In this document: positions 1-9,150 of the stretch, piece by piece
Layout: the number at the start of each line of letters is the position of its first letter
Position numbering within the stretch: the stretch's first letter is position 1
Origin: Ettlia oleoabundans
Taxonomy: Eukaryota; Chlorophyta; Chlorophyceae; Chlamydomonadales
DNA: 11,253 nt
Assembly: GCA_019693395.1 (NCBI GenBank)
Contig: JAAMXP010003653.1
Location: 1 to 11,253 of the forward strand
Direction of reading: 5' to 3'
The notes under the pieces: model-generated
Databases searched by the model: none
Told to the model about the DNA's origin: nothing
What the model saw: the letters and a program-made list of their open reading frames with translations, nothing else
Program-made: the position numbers and the translations under genes

Positions 1-236
1 GGGGGGGGGTCCCTTGTCTTGCTTGTTTATAGGTGGTCGTGGCATATTTACCGGGCATGTGTGCATGTGTATGCTTGAAGGTTTGCAAGAGCACGTGTCC
101 TGCGTGTGTGCGTGCGTGCCATATGTGCACGTGGGTGCTGATGGGATGGGGTGGAGTGTCCTTTGCTGCCGTTCCCCAATTTATGGTGAAGAATGCACTC
201 TCTTCTCCGGTCTTTCTTCCTTCTACCACCCCACAG
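1..236 (+). other. 3' part of an intron of the GST gene, GT-rich
   Basis: This stretch precedes a clear acceptor (a pyrimidine-rich run ending in CACAG at 232-236), so it is the downstream part of an intron whose start lies off the window. It opens with a run of nine G and carries GT-rich, GCGT-like sequence around 55-135, similar in style to the microsatellite at 2448-2568. No exon with protein resemblance was found in it. The overlapping open frames here are Cys/His/Val-rich translations of the GT repeats. Confidence 0.55.
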
Positions 237-767
237 GCCCCCGACATGGCGGAGCTTCTGGCGCCTTACCCCCGCATCCGGCCCTGGCTGCACCGCCTGG
301 CTGAGGCGTGTCACCCACACTATGATGGTGAGCACTAGCACTGCCTGTGACACACCGCAAGTTGGTACGCACGGCTCATGCCTTGCACCGACACTGCCTG
401 TGACCCACCGCACAATGGTGAGCACCGCACTGGCACGGGTACTGCAATTTCAACCCCTCACTGCTGTCAGCGCTTGTTGGATGGACCAGGGAACCGGTTT
501 TGGAAACCCAAAAATGCCACAACGATGCCCACCGTTGCAACTGGTCTCTGATTCCCTTGATCTAGGGGTATCCAACAACTGGCTGCCCTTGAGACTGTTC
601 CTCTGCTGCTTCCTCAACCCACGCCTCGCTACGTATCACATCTAAAATCATCTGCTGTTTCCTGATTCACCCTGCCTGCAGAGGTCCACACCCTGCTGCG
701 CAAATCGCGGCAGCGCCTGGTCGACCGCAAAGCCCGGCGGGCGCAGCAGGGCGGCAGCAGGCTGTAA
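237..767 (+). CDS. Glutathione S-transferase, theta-like, C-terminal end (last two exons)
   Basis: This is a partial gene of two exons, 237-327 and 682-767, joined across a 354-base GT-AG intron (phase 1), giving 58 residues and a TAA stop. The split codon GAT G|AG rebuilds Asp-Glu and yields the continuous motif PHYDEVHTLL, which resembles the PHFDEVH segment near the C-terminus of plant theta-class GSTs. Before it, YPRIRPWLHRL (residues 11-21) fits the helix of the GST all-alpha C-terminal domain, where a Tyr/Phe-Pro pair precedes a conserved Trp. The tail, residues 36-58, is basic (RKSRQRLVDRKARR) and ends in AQQGGSRL. GSTs conjugate glutathione to electrophiles or reduce hydroperoxides. 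The N-terminal thioredoxin-like half with the active-site residue is off the window, so class and activity cannot be confirmed. The gene converges on the condensin gene. The stop codon lies inside a TGTAA pentamer. Confidence 0.68.
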
Positions 768-955
768 TGCAATCCCCAAAGTTAAAGGCTCCAGGCGCAG
801 CAGGGCCGCAGCAGGCTGTGATGTTATTCGCAAGTTCAAGGGTTCCAGGTGCAACAGGGCGGCAGCAGGCTGTGACCCACCCAGGCAAGCAGCTGGACGG
901 CAGGAGGCGGGTGGGTGTTAGGTTACTGATGCTGCAGGGCGGCAGCAGGCCATGA
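741..955 (+). repeat. Degenerate 54-bp tandem repeat starting inside the GST C-terminal codons
   Basis: Units begin at 741, 795 and 849, exactly 54 bases apart, and share a core resembling GCAGCAGGGCGGCAGCAGG. The first two units match at about 43 of 54 positions by hand alignment. The third matches over its first 27 or so bases and then diverges. A fourth core lies at 929-955 after a longer spacer. Unit 1 contains the last eight GST codons and its stop. Each later core, read in the matching register, also encodes a QGGSR- or QGRSR-like peptide ended by TGA. Confidence 0.75.
763..767 (+). terminator. TGTAA polyadenylation signal overlapping the GST stop codon
   Basis: The pentamer TGTAA is made by the last coding bases (CTG) and the TAA stop. 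In chlorophyte algae TGTAA is the usual polyadenylation signal, with cleavage roughly 10-20 bases downstream. The next plus-strand TGTAA is at about 2250, almost 1.5 kb away. If this copy is used, the 3' UTR is extremely short. Its use is inference; the pentamer itself is read directly. Confidence 0.35.
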
Positions 956-969
956 CTTACTAGCTGGCC

Positions 970-1046
970 GGCACCCAGCACCTAGCATCGGCACCCAGCA
1001 CCCAGTACCCGGCACCCACCCCCCGGCACCAGCACCCAGCACCCAT
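970..1046 (+). repeat. CAGCACC-type minisatellite, first locus
   Basis: Short degenerate units of the form GGCACCCAGCACC, with variants such as CACCTAGCATC and CACCCAGTACC, follow one another from about 970 to 1046. A closely similar array lies in the first intron of the condensin gene (about 8263-8320), also on the plus strand. It is noncoding in both places. Confidence 0.7.
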
Positions 1047-2445
1047 GGCTGGCGACCAGCTAGCTGGAGCTCTGCGGCTTTGGGAGGAAAGCGGCGGCAC
1101 AACCTTTAACCCCGGGCCGTGGCTTGTCCAACATATAGTAGTGACAAAGGTGCTGGAATTATAGCAGGTGGTTACTGGTTTGCTACACCGGCTAAGCCTT
1201 TACACATCAAGCATGCCGCATGCGAATGCTCGCCGGGCAGCAGGGTCACTGGTTTGGCTGGGGATAGACTTCGCCATTTTTACTTCGTGCCTTGGCGAGA
1301 GATCTGCTCAGACTAAGCCTGCACCCAGCCAACAGCATAGTGCGAAGCACGGTCTACAAGGTTGGCGGCAATTCTGGCAGTACAACAACAGCCAAACGTT
1401 ACAGAGTTTGGTGTGCCTGTTAAAAATGAATGATGGGTTCCTTCTGTTAGATTAGGTAATCTTGCACTTATTAAAACTTTTGCATGTTTCGCAGACAATT
1501 TCTGTGCTTGCAAAGGGATGTAGCCTGCAGGACGGCGGGGACTGCCACTCTGGGAGGGCTCGCGAAGGGTGCGGGCCCAAGGTGCTGGCACCAGCTCACT
1601 GCATTCATCCCGCCAGCCTGTCACCCAACCTTCAAGCGACCCTTCAACCGTTCCCTTCAAACCTTCAGGTGCCCTTTTCCGCGTCTCTACCCCCGCTTCT
1701 GCTGCTACGTATACACGCACTAACGGTATCGCCCGTCTTCTCTCTGAATCCCGGGTTCCGTGCCACGATGTTGGGCCGCGTTTTGGGGCGCGCTGCAGCG
1801 TGTGGCCGGCTAGCCTCTAGTCCCCCCGGCGCGCTTCCTTCGCCGCTTCCAGCCTGTGCAACGGAGCTGTAGCAGTGGCGTCACTGCCTTGGCGGCTCTG
1901 TTCTAATCCCATCTGCACAACCACGGTGCTTCAAACTACGTTTCACTCCTCCACGTTTCACTCCTTGGATAAAGAGGTGAACACATTGCTTTCATGCAAC
2001 CCCTGTTGTTGCTTTCATGGCTGGTTGCATAGGCTTGCAATCTATGCCTTCCTGGGGTTTCGGCAGCCCCTGGCCCGCCCCTTGCACCACCGCTTTTTGT
2101 TCTGCTTGATGCTTGCCGCCCTGCTGGCACAGCTTTACCGCTGCTGCTTTTGATGGGTGGCCTGAGACAAGTGCGCATTCTTCCGACACAGACATGCATC
2201 TGACATGTTTATGACCCTATCTGGTGTTGCGCTGCGGTCAGGTTGTGTGTGTAAGACTGCCCCAGCCCGCATCTGCCCGTCCAGCTTTCACCCGTTGCCG
2301 TTGACATATGCTTAAGCTTAATACCTGGTGCACCACGCTTGTAGTATGCACCTGACCACAACCGACACTGCACCCCCTGAAAGCAGGCCCAGCAGGTGCA
2401 GCCCCCGCCCCCAGCCCAGTTCCCCATCTCCTCTATTCTGATATC

Positions 2446-2447
<2 letters not shown>

Positions 2448-2527
<80 letters not shown>

Positions 2528-2568
2528 TGTGTGTATGCGTGTGTGCGTGCGTGCGCGTGTGCGTGCGC
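2448..2568 (+). repeat. (TG)n microsatellite grading into (GCGT)n
   Basis: A perfect TG run of 62 bases (31 units) spans 2448-2509. It is followed at once by imperfect GCGT/GTGT repeats to about 2568. Alternating purine-pyrimidine tracts of this length can adopt left-handed Z-DNA and are highly mutable. The tract lies about 310 bases beyond the condensin stop codon, in its 3' flank. Open frames across it (alternating Cys-Val or Thr-His) are translations of the repeat, not genes. Confidence 0.95.
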
Positions 2569-2651
2569 CATTTATACACGCATTGCAAAGGGTGCAACCA
2601 GTGAACCCGTCTGGGAGTATGCACTGGCAGGAAGTTGAGATCTGTAAACAC

Positions 2652-2681
2652 AGAAAGCAAAAAGCAAAAAGCAAAAGCAAA
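2652..2681 (+). repeat. Short A-rich AAAGC repeat
   Basis: Four to five imperfect copies of AAAGC or AAAAAGC sit side by side, about 85 bases beyond the end of the GT-rich tract. This looks like a minor simple repeat in noncoding 3' flank. No function is inferred. Confidence 0.6.
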
Positions 2682-2877
2682 TCACACACTGGTTTGGGAG
2701 CATCCCTGGAGGACTACAGGCCTGTGACGAACAATGCCCAGTGTGGGCACATTCCAGGCAGGCTTTTCCACCGCAGCACTCTGGGTACTCCGGCAATGCA
2801 CTCTGGTGCTTCTGCCCTCAGATGGCTTTGCAGAAGCAGTCACCTCCTCTGTGTGGTAGCAGGGCTGCTGGTAAGGC

Positions 2878-5800
2878 CTAGCCCAAGCTATCAACACCTT
2901 GATTAGGCTCCTTGCCACCGCTCGTGCAGCAAGCACTGGCAGTGGTGAGGCCGCTCTCGACTGCTATGGTTGTGGCAGCGGGGCGCGGAGGCCTGCCAGC
3001 CCGCCTGCTACCGCCGCCACCACCACCGCCCGCCAGAAGCTGAAGCAGTTGCTGTTGAAGTGACGCACTGCTTCTGCCCCTGACTCCCTTGCCGGCAGTG
3101 CCTGCCGTAGCACGCTTGCGCTTGTGTCCGGCAGCGCCATCCCTGCCGCCATCTGCCGCCCCGTCAGCATCACCCTCCCCTCCCGCACTTGCCGCTGGCA
3201 CGTGGTTGGACACAAACGCCCTAAGCGCCTGTCGCGCTGCAACCGGCAGCTTGCAAAGCAGTGCAACCCCTGTTCCTGCAGCCCCACTGCCGCCGCCAGC
3301 TACCGCCTGCAACTGTGTCGCCAGTGCCGCCAGAACCTTGGACGACGGCTGCATGTTGCGCAGCAGGTGCGCTGCTGCGAGCACAGCGGCATCCTCCGCT
3401 GGGCCCGCTGCCGCTGTGCCTGCAGCTGCCAGTACTGCCTGTACCGCCTGGCTGGTCAGTACATCGCTACGCAGATCCGCCTCTGAGAGAAGGCCGGAAG
3501 CAGGGTCGCCCAAAACCTGTGCGGAACATACGGGATCAAGCAAGGAGAGAACAGGGTGTGCGTGTCAGCACGCTCTTTCAAGATTGTCTGGAGCAGGGCA
3601 AAGGTGGAAGAGGTAGCATTCAATACCTGTGAACATGCAAAATCCCGGAAAAGATGGTACAATGCCAAATGATCAGGGTTCACCAACAGAGTCAGCATCC
3701 AACTTTCCGGATAAGACACCAACCCACCGCATTGCATGCGAATTAGCACTAGTGCACAACTGCAGCTATGCTATGGAAAAAAAAAGGGTTGAAGGCTTGC
3801 TTCTGCCTACCTCTGCCAGCTGATGGCGGCTGGTCACCGGGGTCTGATGGAAGAGATCCAGGCACAGCCGGGCGCGCTCCTTAAGTCCAGCAGCGGCTGA
3901 CAGCATCTGACCGAGTGCATGGGATACCAGAGTGGCTATGGGGGGGCTGCCACAAGCAAGGGCTTCCCCCACGGGCCCCAGCACTCCCTGCAGCTTCAGC
4001 TTGTTCTGCAGCATGAGGCGGCAGTAGGCGGCTGCCGCAGCTTGCGCCAGATGCTGGGCTGATGCTGTGTTTGCCGTGCCTGCTGAGCTGGTAACCCCAG
4101 CAGGTGCCCGCTTGGCTTCTCCAGCCTTGGAAGCCTTGTCAGCAGCTGACTCTCCAACCTGTGCATCTGCTGCTGCCACTACTGTACTGCTTGGTGCCGC
4201 AGTTGCTGGTACCGCTTCTCGTGGTACCATCAGCTGCCCCACCAGCAGCAACCGGCTGCTGAAGCTGTTGGGAAAGGCATCAATCGCATCTACCAAAACT
4301 ACCACGGCTGCCTCACGCACTGCCTCAGTGCCTGTACCGCTGTACTGCAGCTGCCGCTCTGCCAACTGCACGGTGCGGCGGCAGAGGGGCTCAGAGAGCA
4401 CAGCCAGCCTTCCCAGCGAACGAAGCGCAGCTGCCTGCGTGCAGAGAGGTGGTAACGCCGCAAAAAGCGTGGAACCAGGCCTGAAGCTGTGGTGATGTCA
4501 CATGGCCTGACATGAAACCACGACCTGTGCTGACCTGAAGTTCAGTTGGTGCAAGCGCATGGCAATGCAAGGCATTGGAGATATGTGGTGCCTCGGGGAC
4601 GCTTCAATGCTGGCTCAAGGACCAGCACATTGCCACCTCATCCCCAACCCCAACCCCACCCAACACCCACAAAAGCCACCCACCCATCCACCCATCCTCC
4701 CTACCTGGACCAAAAGTGGACTGGTGCCAGGCTCCGTCAACCCCTCCAGCAGAGGAAGGTGGCAGGCAGGAGGTGTGTCCCCAGCCTCCAGCAGCAACTC
4801 CAGCAACCGCTGGGCAGCCGCCTCATGCTTGGCTGCTTCATCCTCTACGTGCATGTAGTCGCCCCCACTGCTGGCGCCAGCGGCGGTATGTGCTGCAGCG
4901 TCTGAGGCTTGCTGCTGCTGCCGGGGGGAAGCTGTCGGCTCCAAGGTGCACCCGTGGGCGCCGTCACCCACCCACCACTCTGCTGCGGGGCGCAGCGGCC
5001 GGCCCGCCTTGCTGGTGTGTGTGGCAGTTCCTGGCTGTTCCAGACTGGGGTGCCCTCCGCCACCACCACAGCGCAGCTGTGCCAGAAAAGCCGCACGTTG
5101 CTCCTGATAAGCCCCCGACATGCCTCCCAGAAGTTCTAGCAGCGCCAGCAAAGCACGCTGCTGCACCTGCCGCTGCTGCTTGCCCTGCTGGGAGGCAGCA
5201 GACACTACCACCGCTGGATCGCTCTCATCATCAGATGCGTGGCAGGTGGTGGAAGCTAGCCGGCAGTCATCCGCTGCAACCAGCAGCGGCTGCCCGTGGT
5301 CGTCCACCCCTATCCGCAGCTGTGCGAGCGGCCCGGCCGGGGGCAGAAGTGCCGCCGCCGCTGCCACTCCTGCATCTCCGCTGGATACCGCCACCGTCAG
5401 GCTATGCAGGAGCCTCAGCTGGCCTTGGGCCGCTGCTGGCAGCGCGAATAGCACATCCAGGGCATCCTGCCGAACCGCCGTGGCAGAGCTGGCTGGAGAG
5501 AGCAGCAGGTTGTGAAGGACTGGAAGCGCCTCCTGCGCCACTGCCACTGCTGGCTGTGTCCCTTCTGCGTCAGCCAAGCTTCCACTGTTCCCCTGCATGT
5601 TTGCCAGGAAGCTAGCTTGCTTATGAAACAGCTGCCTCAGGGCTAGAGCCAGCGACTGCAGCAGCCAGTGCAGGCAACCAGCGACCTTGCCGCCGGCACA
5701 GCTGCCGCCATCTGCGCCGTCCCCTGCACGACTGGCAGTCGTCAGATGCTCTATGCCCCTGAGCAGCAGCCCAGCCTCTGCTGCAGATGTCAAGCCGTCG

Positions 5801-8800
5801 CGGCTGCTGAGAGGACCCAGCATGTACAGCGACGCAGCAGCCTCATGTAGCGCTGTCAAGCCACCATCAATGGTGTCTTTCTCTGCACCTGGGGCATCGG
5901 GGGCGCTGCCTGGCTCTCCCGAGGCCTCAGCAGGCGCAGCAGGCTGGGTGCTATAGCTGGCAAGCATGTGTATGCGCTGGTAGCACAGTTGCACGGCCCT
6001 GTGAGCCGCCGCCGCTGCCACTGTGGCATGGGTGCCTGCCCCTGGATTGGGGCTTGCAAGAGCTTCCTGAAGTGCCTGCCGCAGCTGCCCAACCTGCTGC
6101 CGACTGCACACCGCCAGGGTGGCTCCTAGGTTCCGCAGCAGTTGCTCTGCGGCGGCTGCCTGCCCTCTGCTTCCTGCTGCACTGCCAGGCGCAGACACAC
6201 CAAGTGGTACCAGTAGCAGCATGTTGAGTAGAGCCCCCTGCAGCTGATGGCGAGCGGCCGCATTGCCGACGCTGTCCGCAAGCTTCAGCAGGTGAAGCAG
6301 GCCAGCTGCTGTGGTACTGGAGGCAGATAGGCGCAGGACTGCCTGGCTCAGCACCTGCATGCCGGGACGCCAACACGCTACTGGGGTTGACTGTATCATA
6401 GACGGTGCAGCGTTGCTGCTGGGCTGACTGCTTGACAGACACCACAATTTTGGTTGATGAGGCATGCGGGTGTACGGACATTGCTCCCATTTGCTTCAAA
6501 CTGCCAAGGTTACCCAAGCAAACAACACTCGATTGAACCTACGACACTCTTGTTCTATGCATTCAGGTCAGAGCCAACAAACTCCCTAGGGTAATACACC
6601 AATGAGCACAGGCCGCAACATTTCAACCCACCTTGGCCCCCTCCTCGCCCGGGTGCAGCGCTGACTCCGGCCTCACACACAGCAGCTTGCTGACTACTGG
6701 CAGGACCGCATCTGCCAGCCTGGCTGCTACTGCAGGGGCCAAGCGCACGCTGAGTAGAGCAGCGAGCAGCGTGGCGGCCTTCTTACGCACGCTGGGGCTC
6801 TTGTCGCACAGCCTGCAGATTAGGGTCAGAGGTAGTCATGCGTTTTTGTTGCATTTTGGGCGTGAACGCTCTATTCCAAGGCAGCATTCCTTGCTGGTTT
6901 TTGGCTCATCAGCTATCTCGCCTCTCAAAAAGGCCTCACAGTAATGACGCTAGTTCAATACTTCAAAACTAAAAAGTCCTACAAAACCAGCAGCGGGCCT
7001 AAGGACCAACCTGTGGCTCAGCGCCGGCAGCAGGCGGTCGAGCATGGCACCACCCTCGGCCACACCCAGATGTGATGCTAAGAGAGCCACGTGGGTCTCC
7101 AAGCACCCCAGGGCCTTGGCTCTCAAATTGGCATCTCTGTCACACAGTCGGCTGATGACAGCAGCCAACAAAAGCGCCCGGTAGCTGGGTGCTGGTGCTC
7201 CAGCGGACGAGACCGCTGGTGGGGCATGAAGCGGCTGCTGGCCTGCTGCTGCCGCTGCAACTGCTGCTTGCGCTGGGAGCTGCACTGCTGCTGTTTTTGC
7301 TTCCGACGTTGCCGCCTTGGCTGCTCCTGCATCGCTGGCAGCGGTGGTGCCAGTGGGAGGCGCAGCTGCCCCTTGCTGCAACAGCTGTGCTGCACGTGCG
7401 AGCAGGCTGCCACACATGTCGATCATGAGGCGGCGGGTGCTGCTGCGTGGGTGGGCGACCAGGTGGAGCAGCTGTGGCAGGCACAACAGTAGCGCCGTCT
7501 GCAGCTGAATGCTGCCGCCTGACACCAGAGGAGCAGCAAAACTCAGGCACGCATCCAGCTGCTGAGCTGCCAGTGCTGCGGAATCACCTGCCGCATTGGC
7601 ACCGCCACCGCCATTGCAGCTGGAGCTTGCTGCCAGCTGCTGCACGCGATCTGCCAGGTGGGCAACGATGGCCACCCCTGCTTTGCTGCATTGATCCATG
7701 ACGCCCACCATCAGGCGGGCGGCCGCAGAGAGCACCTGATAGGGGCCACAACAAGCAGGGGAGCCATCTCAACAACCGATCTCAGCACTAGGATTAGGGA
7801 GCCAGCTCACTTTGCTGAGACTTGGGAGCATTCACAGGGCTATAGCACGCTCTCACTTAAGTTGCGAGGCAACTTGCGAACCAAGCCAATAACTCAGCAG
7901 GTGACCATGCCCAGCAGAACCACCCAGCACTTGACCCACCTGTGGCTGCTGCTTAGGCTCCGCCACCACCTCCAGCAGGTCCGTCAGTGCCTGAGCTGCG
8001 GCGGCTTGCGCCTGCCGCTGCTCTGCCGCCACAAGGGGCCTTGCCAGGATTGCTGCGGGTAAAGGGTGAGGACCGAGAGGCAACAGTCTGAAAACGTTGG
8101 CCTGCTCATGATGTCCTTGTGAAATAATGAACTCGTGTGCAGTCCAGTCAATAGGTAACTCATATACAGTACCTGGCAGTAGTGCAGCAATCAGCAATGA
8201 CAGGCAGCGGCCAGTTCTATACAAGCTTTGCTAGCACCTACTAACCGGCTCTGAGAGCTCATACCCAGCACCCAGCGCTCAGCACCCAGCATCCAGCAAC
8301 CCAGCACAGCGCAGCACCCACCTTCCTCACCTGCCATGGCCTGCTGACATGACTCAGCCAACGCCTTTGCGCTGCGGTCCGCGCCGCTACCTGCTGCTGG
8401 TAGTGGGTGTGACAGGCAGTGGAGGGCAGTGGCTTGAGCCAAACAAGCGGCTGCTCGAAAGTCGGACACATTTGGTAGCAGCACTCGGTTGGCCCAAATC
8501 GCCTCCTCAATTGCCCCTACAGCCAGCAAGGCATCTCGTCGCATCCTGACTGCCACGCCTGCTGCTGCAGAAGCTGCCGCTGCGTCCTCGCTGCCACCGC
8601 CACGTGCCTTCTTGGCTCGCTTGTGTTGGTTCCTGACGGGACCCGCCCCCGACGCCGCTTCCAGTGGGTGCTCTAGGGTTGCGGCGCTGCTGCCGCACTC
8701 GCCCCTGGCGATGCAGCACAGGAAGAACAAGCACAGCTTGATCGTGTTGCGAAGGGCCAGTTGCTGCCTTGGATCACCGCCGGGGTCAGCTTGAATGTTG

Positions 8801-9150
8801 ACCGCCGTAGCCGCCGCCACAACGTGCGCTTTGTCGCCTGCCTCTGTGCAGCCCTGGCCCGTTGCTGTCGTGTGCTTAAGTTGCTGGACGGCCTCCTGCG
8901 CCGCCCATGTGAGCAGAGACACGATTTGCAACGCCGACTGCTGCCACAGTCGTTCTGAGCCGACCTTGACAGCTGCCAGCATCACGCCCCATTCTACCCC
9001 TGTGACTGGCCGCTGCCTCGCTTGCTGCAGCCATGCAGTCAACTGAAAGCCGTCCAGGGAGGCTGGCGCGTCTGCGAACGCCGGACTGCAATCGTCAAGA
9101 TCAGCAAGGCTCGTGGGCAAGCGCATTGAGGTCAGGCCAAGCCGTTCCAT
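2878..9150 (-). CDS. CAPD2: Condensin I complex subunit CAP-D2 (Cnd1 family HEAT-repeat protein)
   Basis: Seven exons, in order of transcription: 9150-8331, 8052-7940, 7735-7011, 6812-6632, 6354-4705, 4434-3811 and 3516-2878. All introns are GT-AG, 198-294 bases long, and keep one frame of 1583 residues; human CAP-D2 has about 1400. CAP-D2 is the non-SMC HEAT subunit of condensin I, binding DNA and kleisin during mitotic chromosome compaction. Family resemblance seen: LALRNTIKLCLFFL (131-144) and the basic KRAKK stretch match the CAP-D2 N-terminal domain. HEAT pairs are ISRLCDRDANLRAKAL (505-520) and LCDKSPSVRKKAATLL (554-569). AAALRSLGRLAVLSEPLC (1164-1181), DAIDAFPN (1212-1219), RLMLQNKLKLQG and LFHQ (about 1357) follow the Cnd1 domain order. 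The C-terminus (about 1480-1583) is basic, Gly/Arg-rich and probably disordered, as in the family. Exon 5 (614-1163) is Ala/Leu/Gln-rich and weakly conserved. Start: ATG at 9150 in good context (CGCCATGG); an in-frame ATG at 9264 would add 38 residues. CAP-D3 of condensin II is the main alternative. Confidence 0.8.
8263..8320 (+). repeat. CAGCACC-type minisatellite, second locus (condensin intron 1)
   Basis: Degenerate units ACCCAGCACCCAGC, with variants TCAGC, ATCCAGC and AACCCAGC, fill about 58 bases of the 278-base first intron of the condensin gene, next to its 5' splice site. The motif matches the array at 970-1046 on the same strand, although the host gene here is on the minus strand, where it reads GGTGCTGGGT. 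Confidence 0.7.

Larger units (their letters stand above)
768..2877. other. Convergent intergenic region between GST and condensin genes
   Basis: This 2.1 kb carries the 3' flanks of two converging genes. It contains the tail of the 54-bp repeat, the CAGCACC minisatellite near 970-1046, a short AAAGC run at 2652-2681 and the (TG)n tract at 2448-2568. The open frames here on both strands lack family resemblance, consistent codon bias and credible splice partners. One short ATG frame at 1768-1872 looks like a transit peptide but has no visible continuation. No tRNA or other structured RNA was recognised by eye. Confidence 0.6.

Noticed and set aside
1313..1720. 135-codon minus-strand frame in the convergent intergenic region
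   Set aside because: No recognisable family, no splice context, and composition unlike the supported exons of this window.
2209..2906. Several frames rich in alternating Thr-His or Cys-Val
   Set aside because: They are translations of the (TG)n and GCGT repeat on both strands.
3517..3626. Possible extra 110-base condensin exon (acceptor TTCACAG, frame beginning VLNATSS)
   Set aside because: Its length is not a multiple of three and would break the frame into the next exon, whereas skipping it joins GLU|VLGDPASG in phase 0 as at the other acceptors.
3089..3632. Plus-strand frames of 120-175 codons
   Set aside because: They are antisense to condensin exon 7, in Ala/Cys/Pro-rich shadow composition.
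4575..5615. 346-codon plus-strand open frame
   Set aside because: It lies antisense to condensin exon 5, is Pro/Ala/Arg/Cys-rich like other GC-bias shadows, shows no family resemblance, and the opposite strand has supported exons.
2878..9150. Condensin II subunit CAP-D3 as the identity of the large gene
   Set aside because: Some HEAT motifs fit either protein, but the N-terminal LRN-x-(I/L)-K segment followed by a Lys-rich stretch and the LQNKLKLQG and LFHQ motifs fit CAP-D2 better. A profile search would decide.
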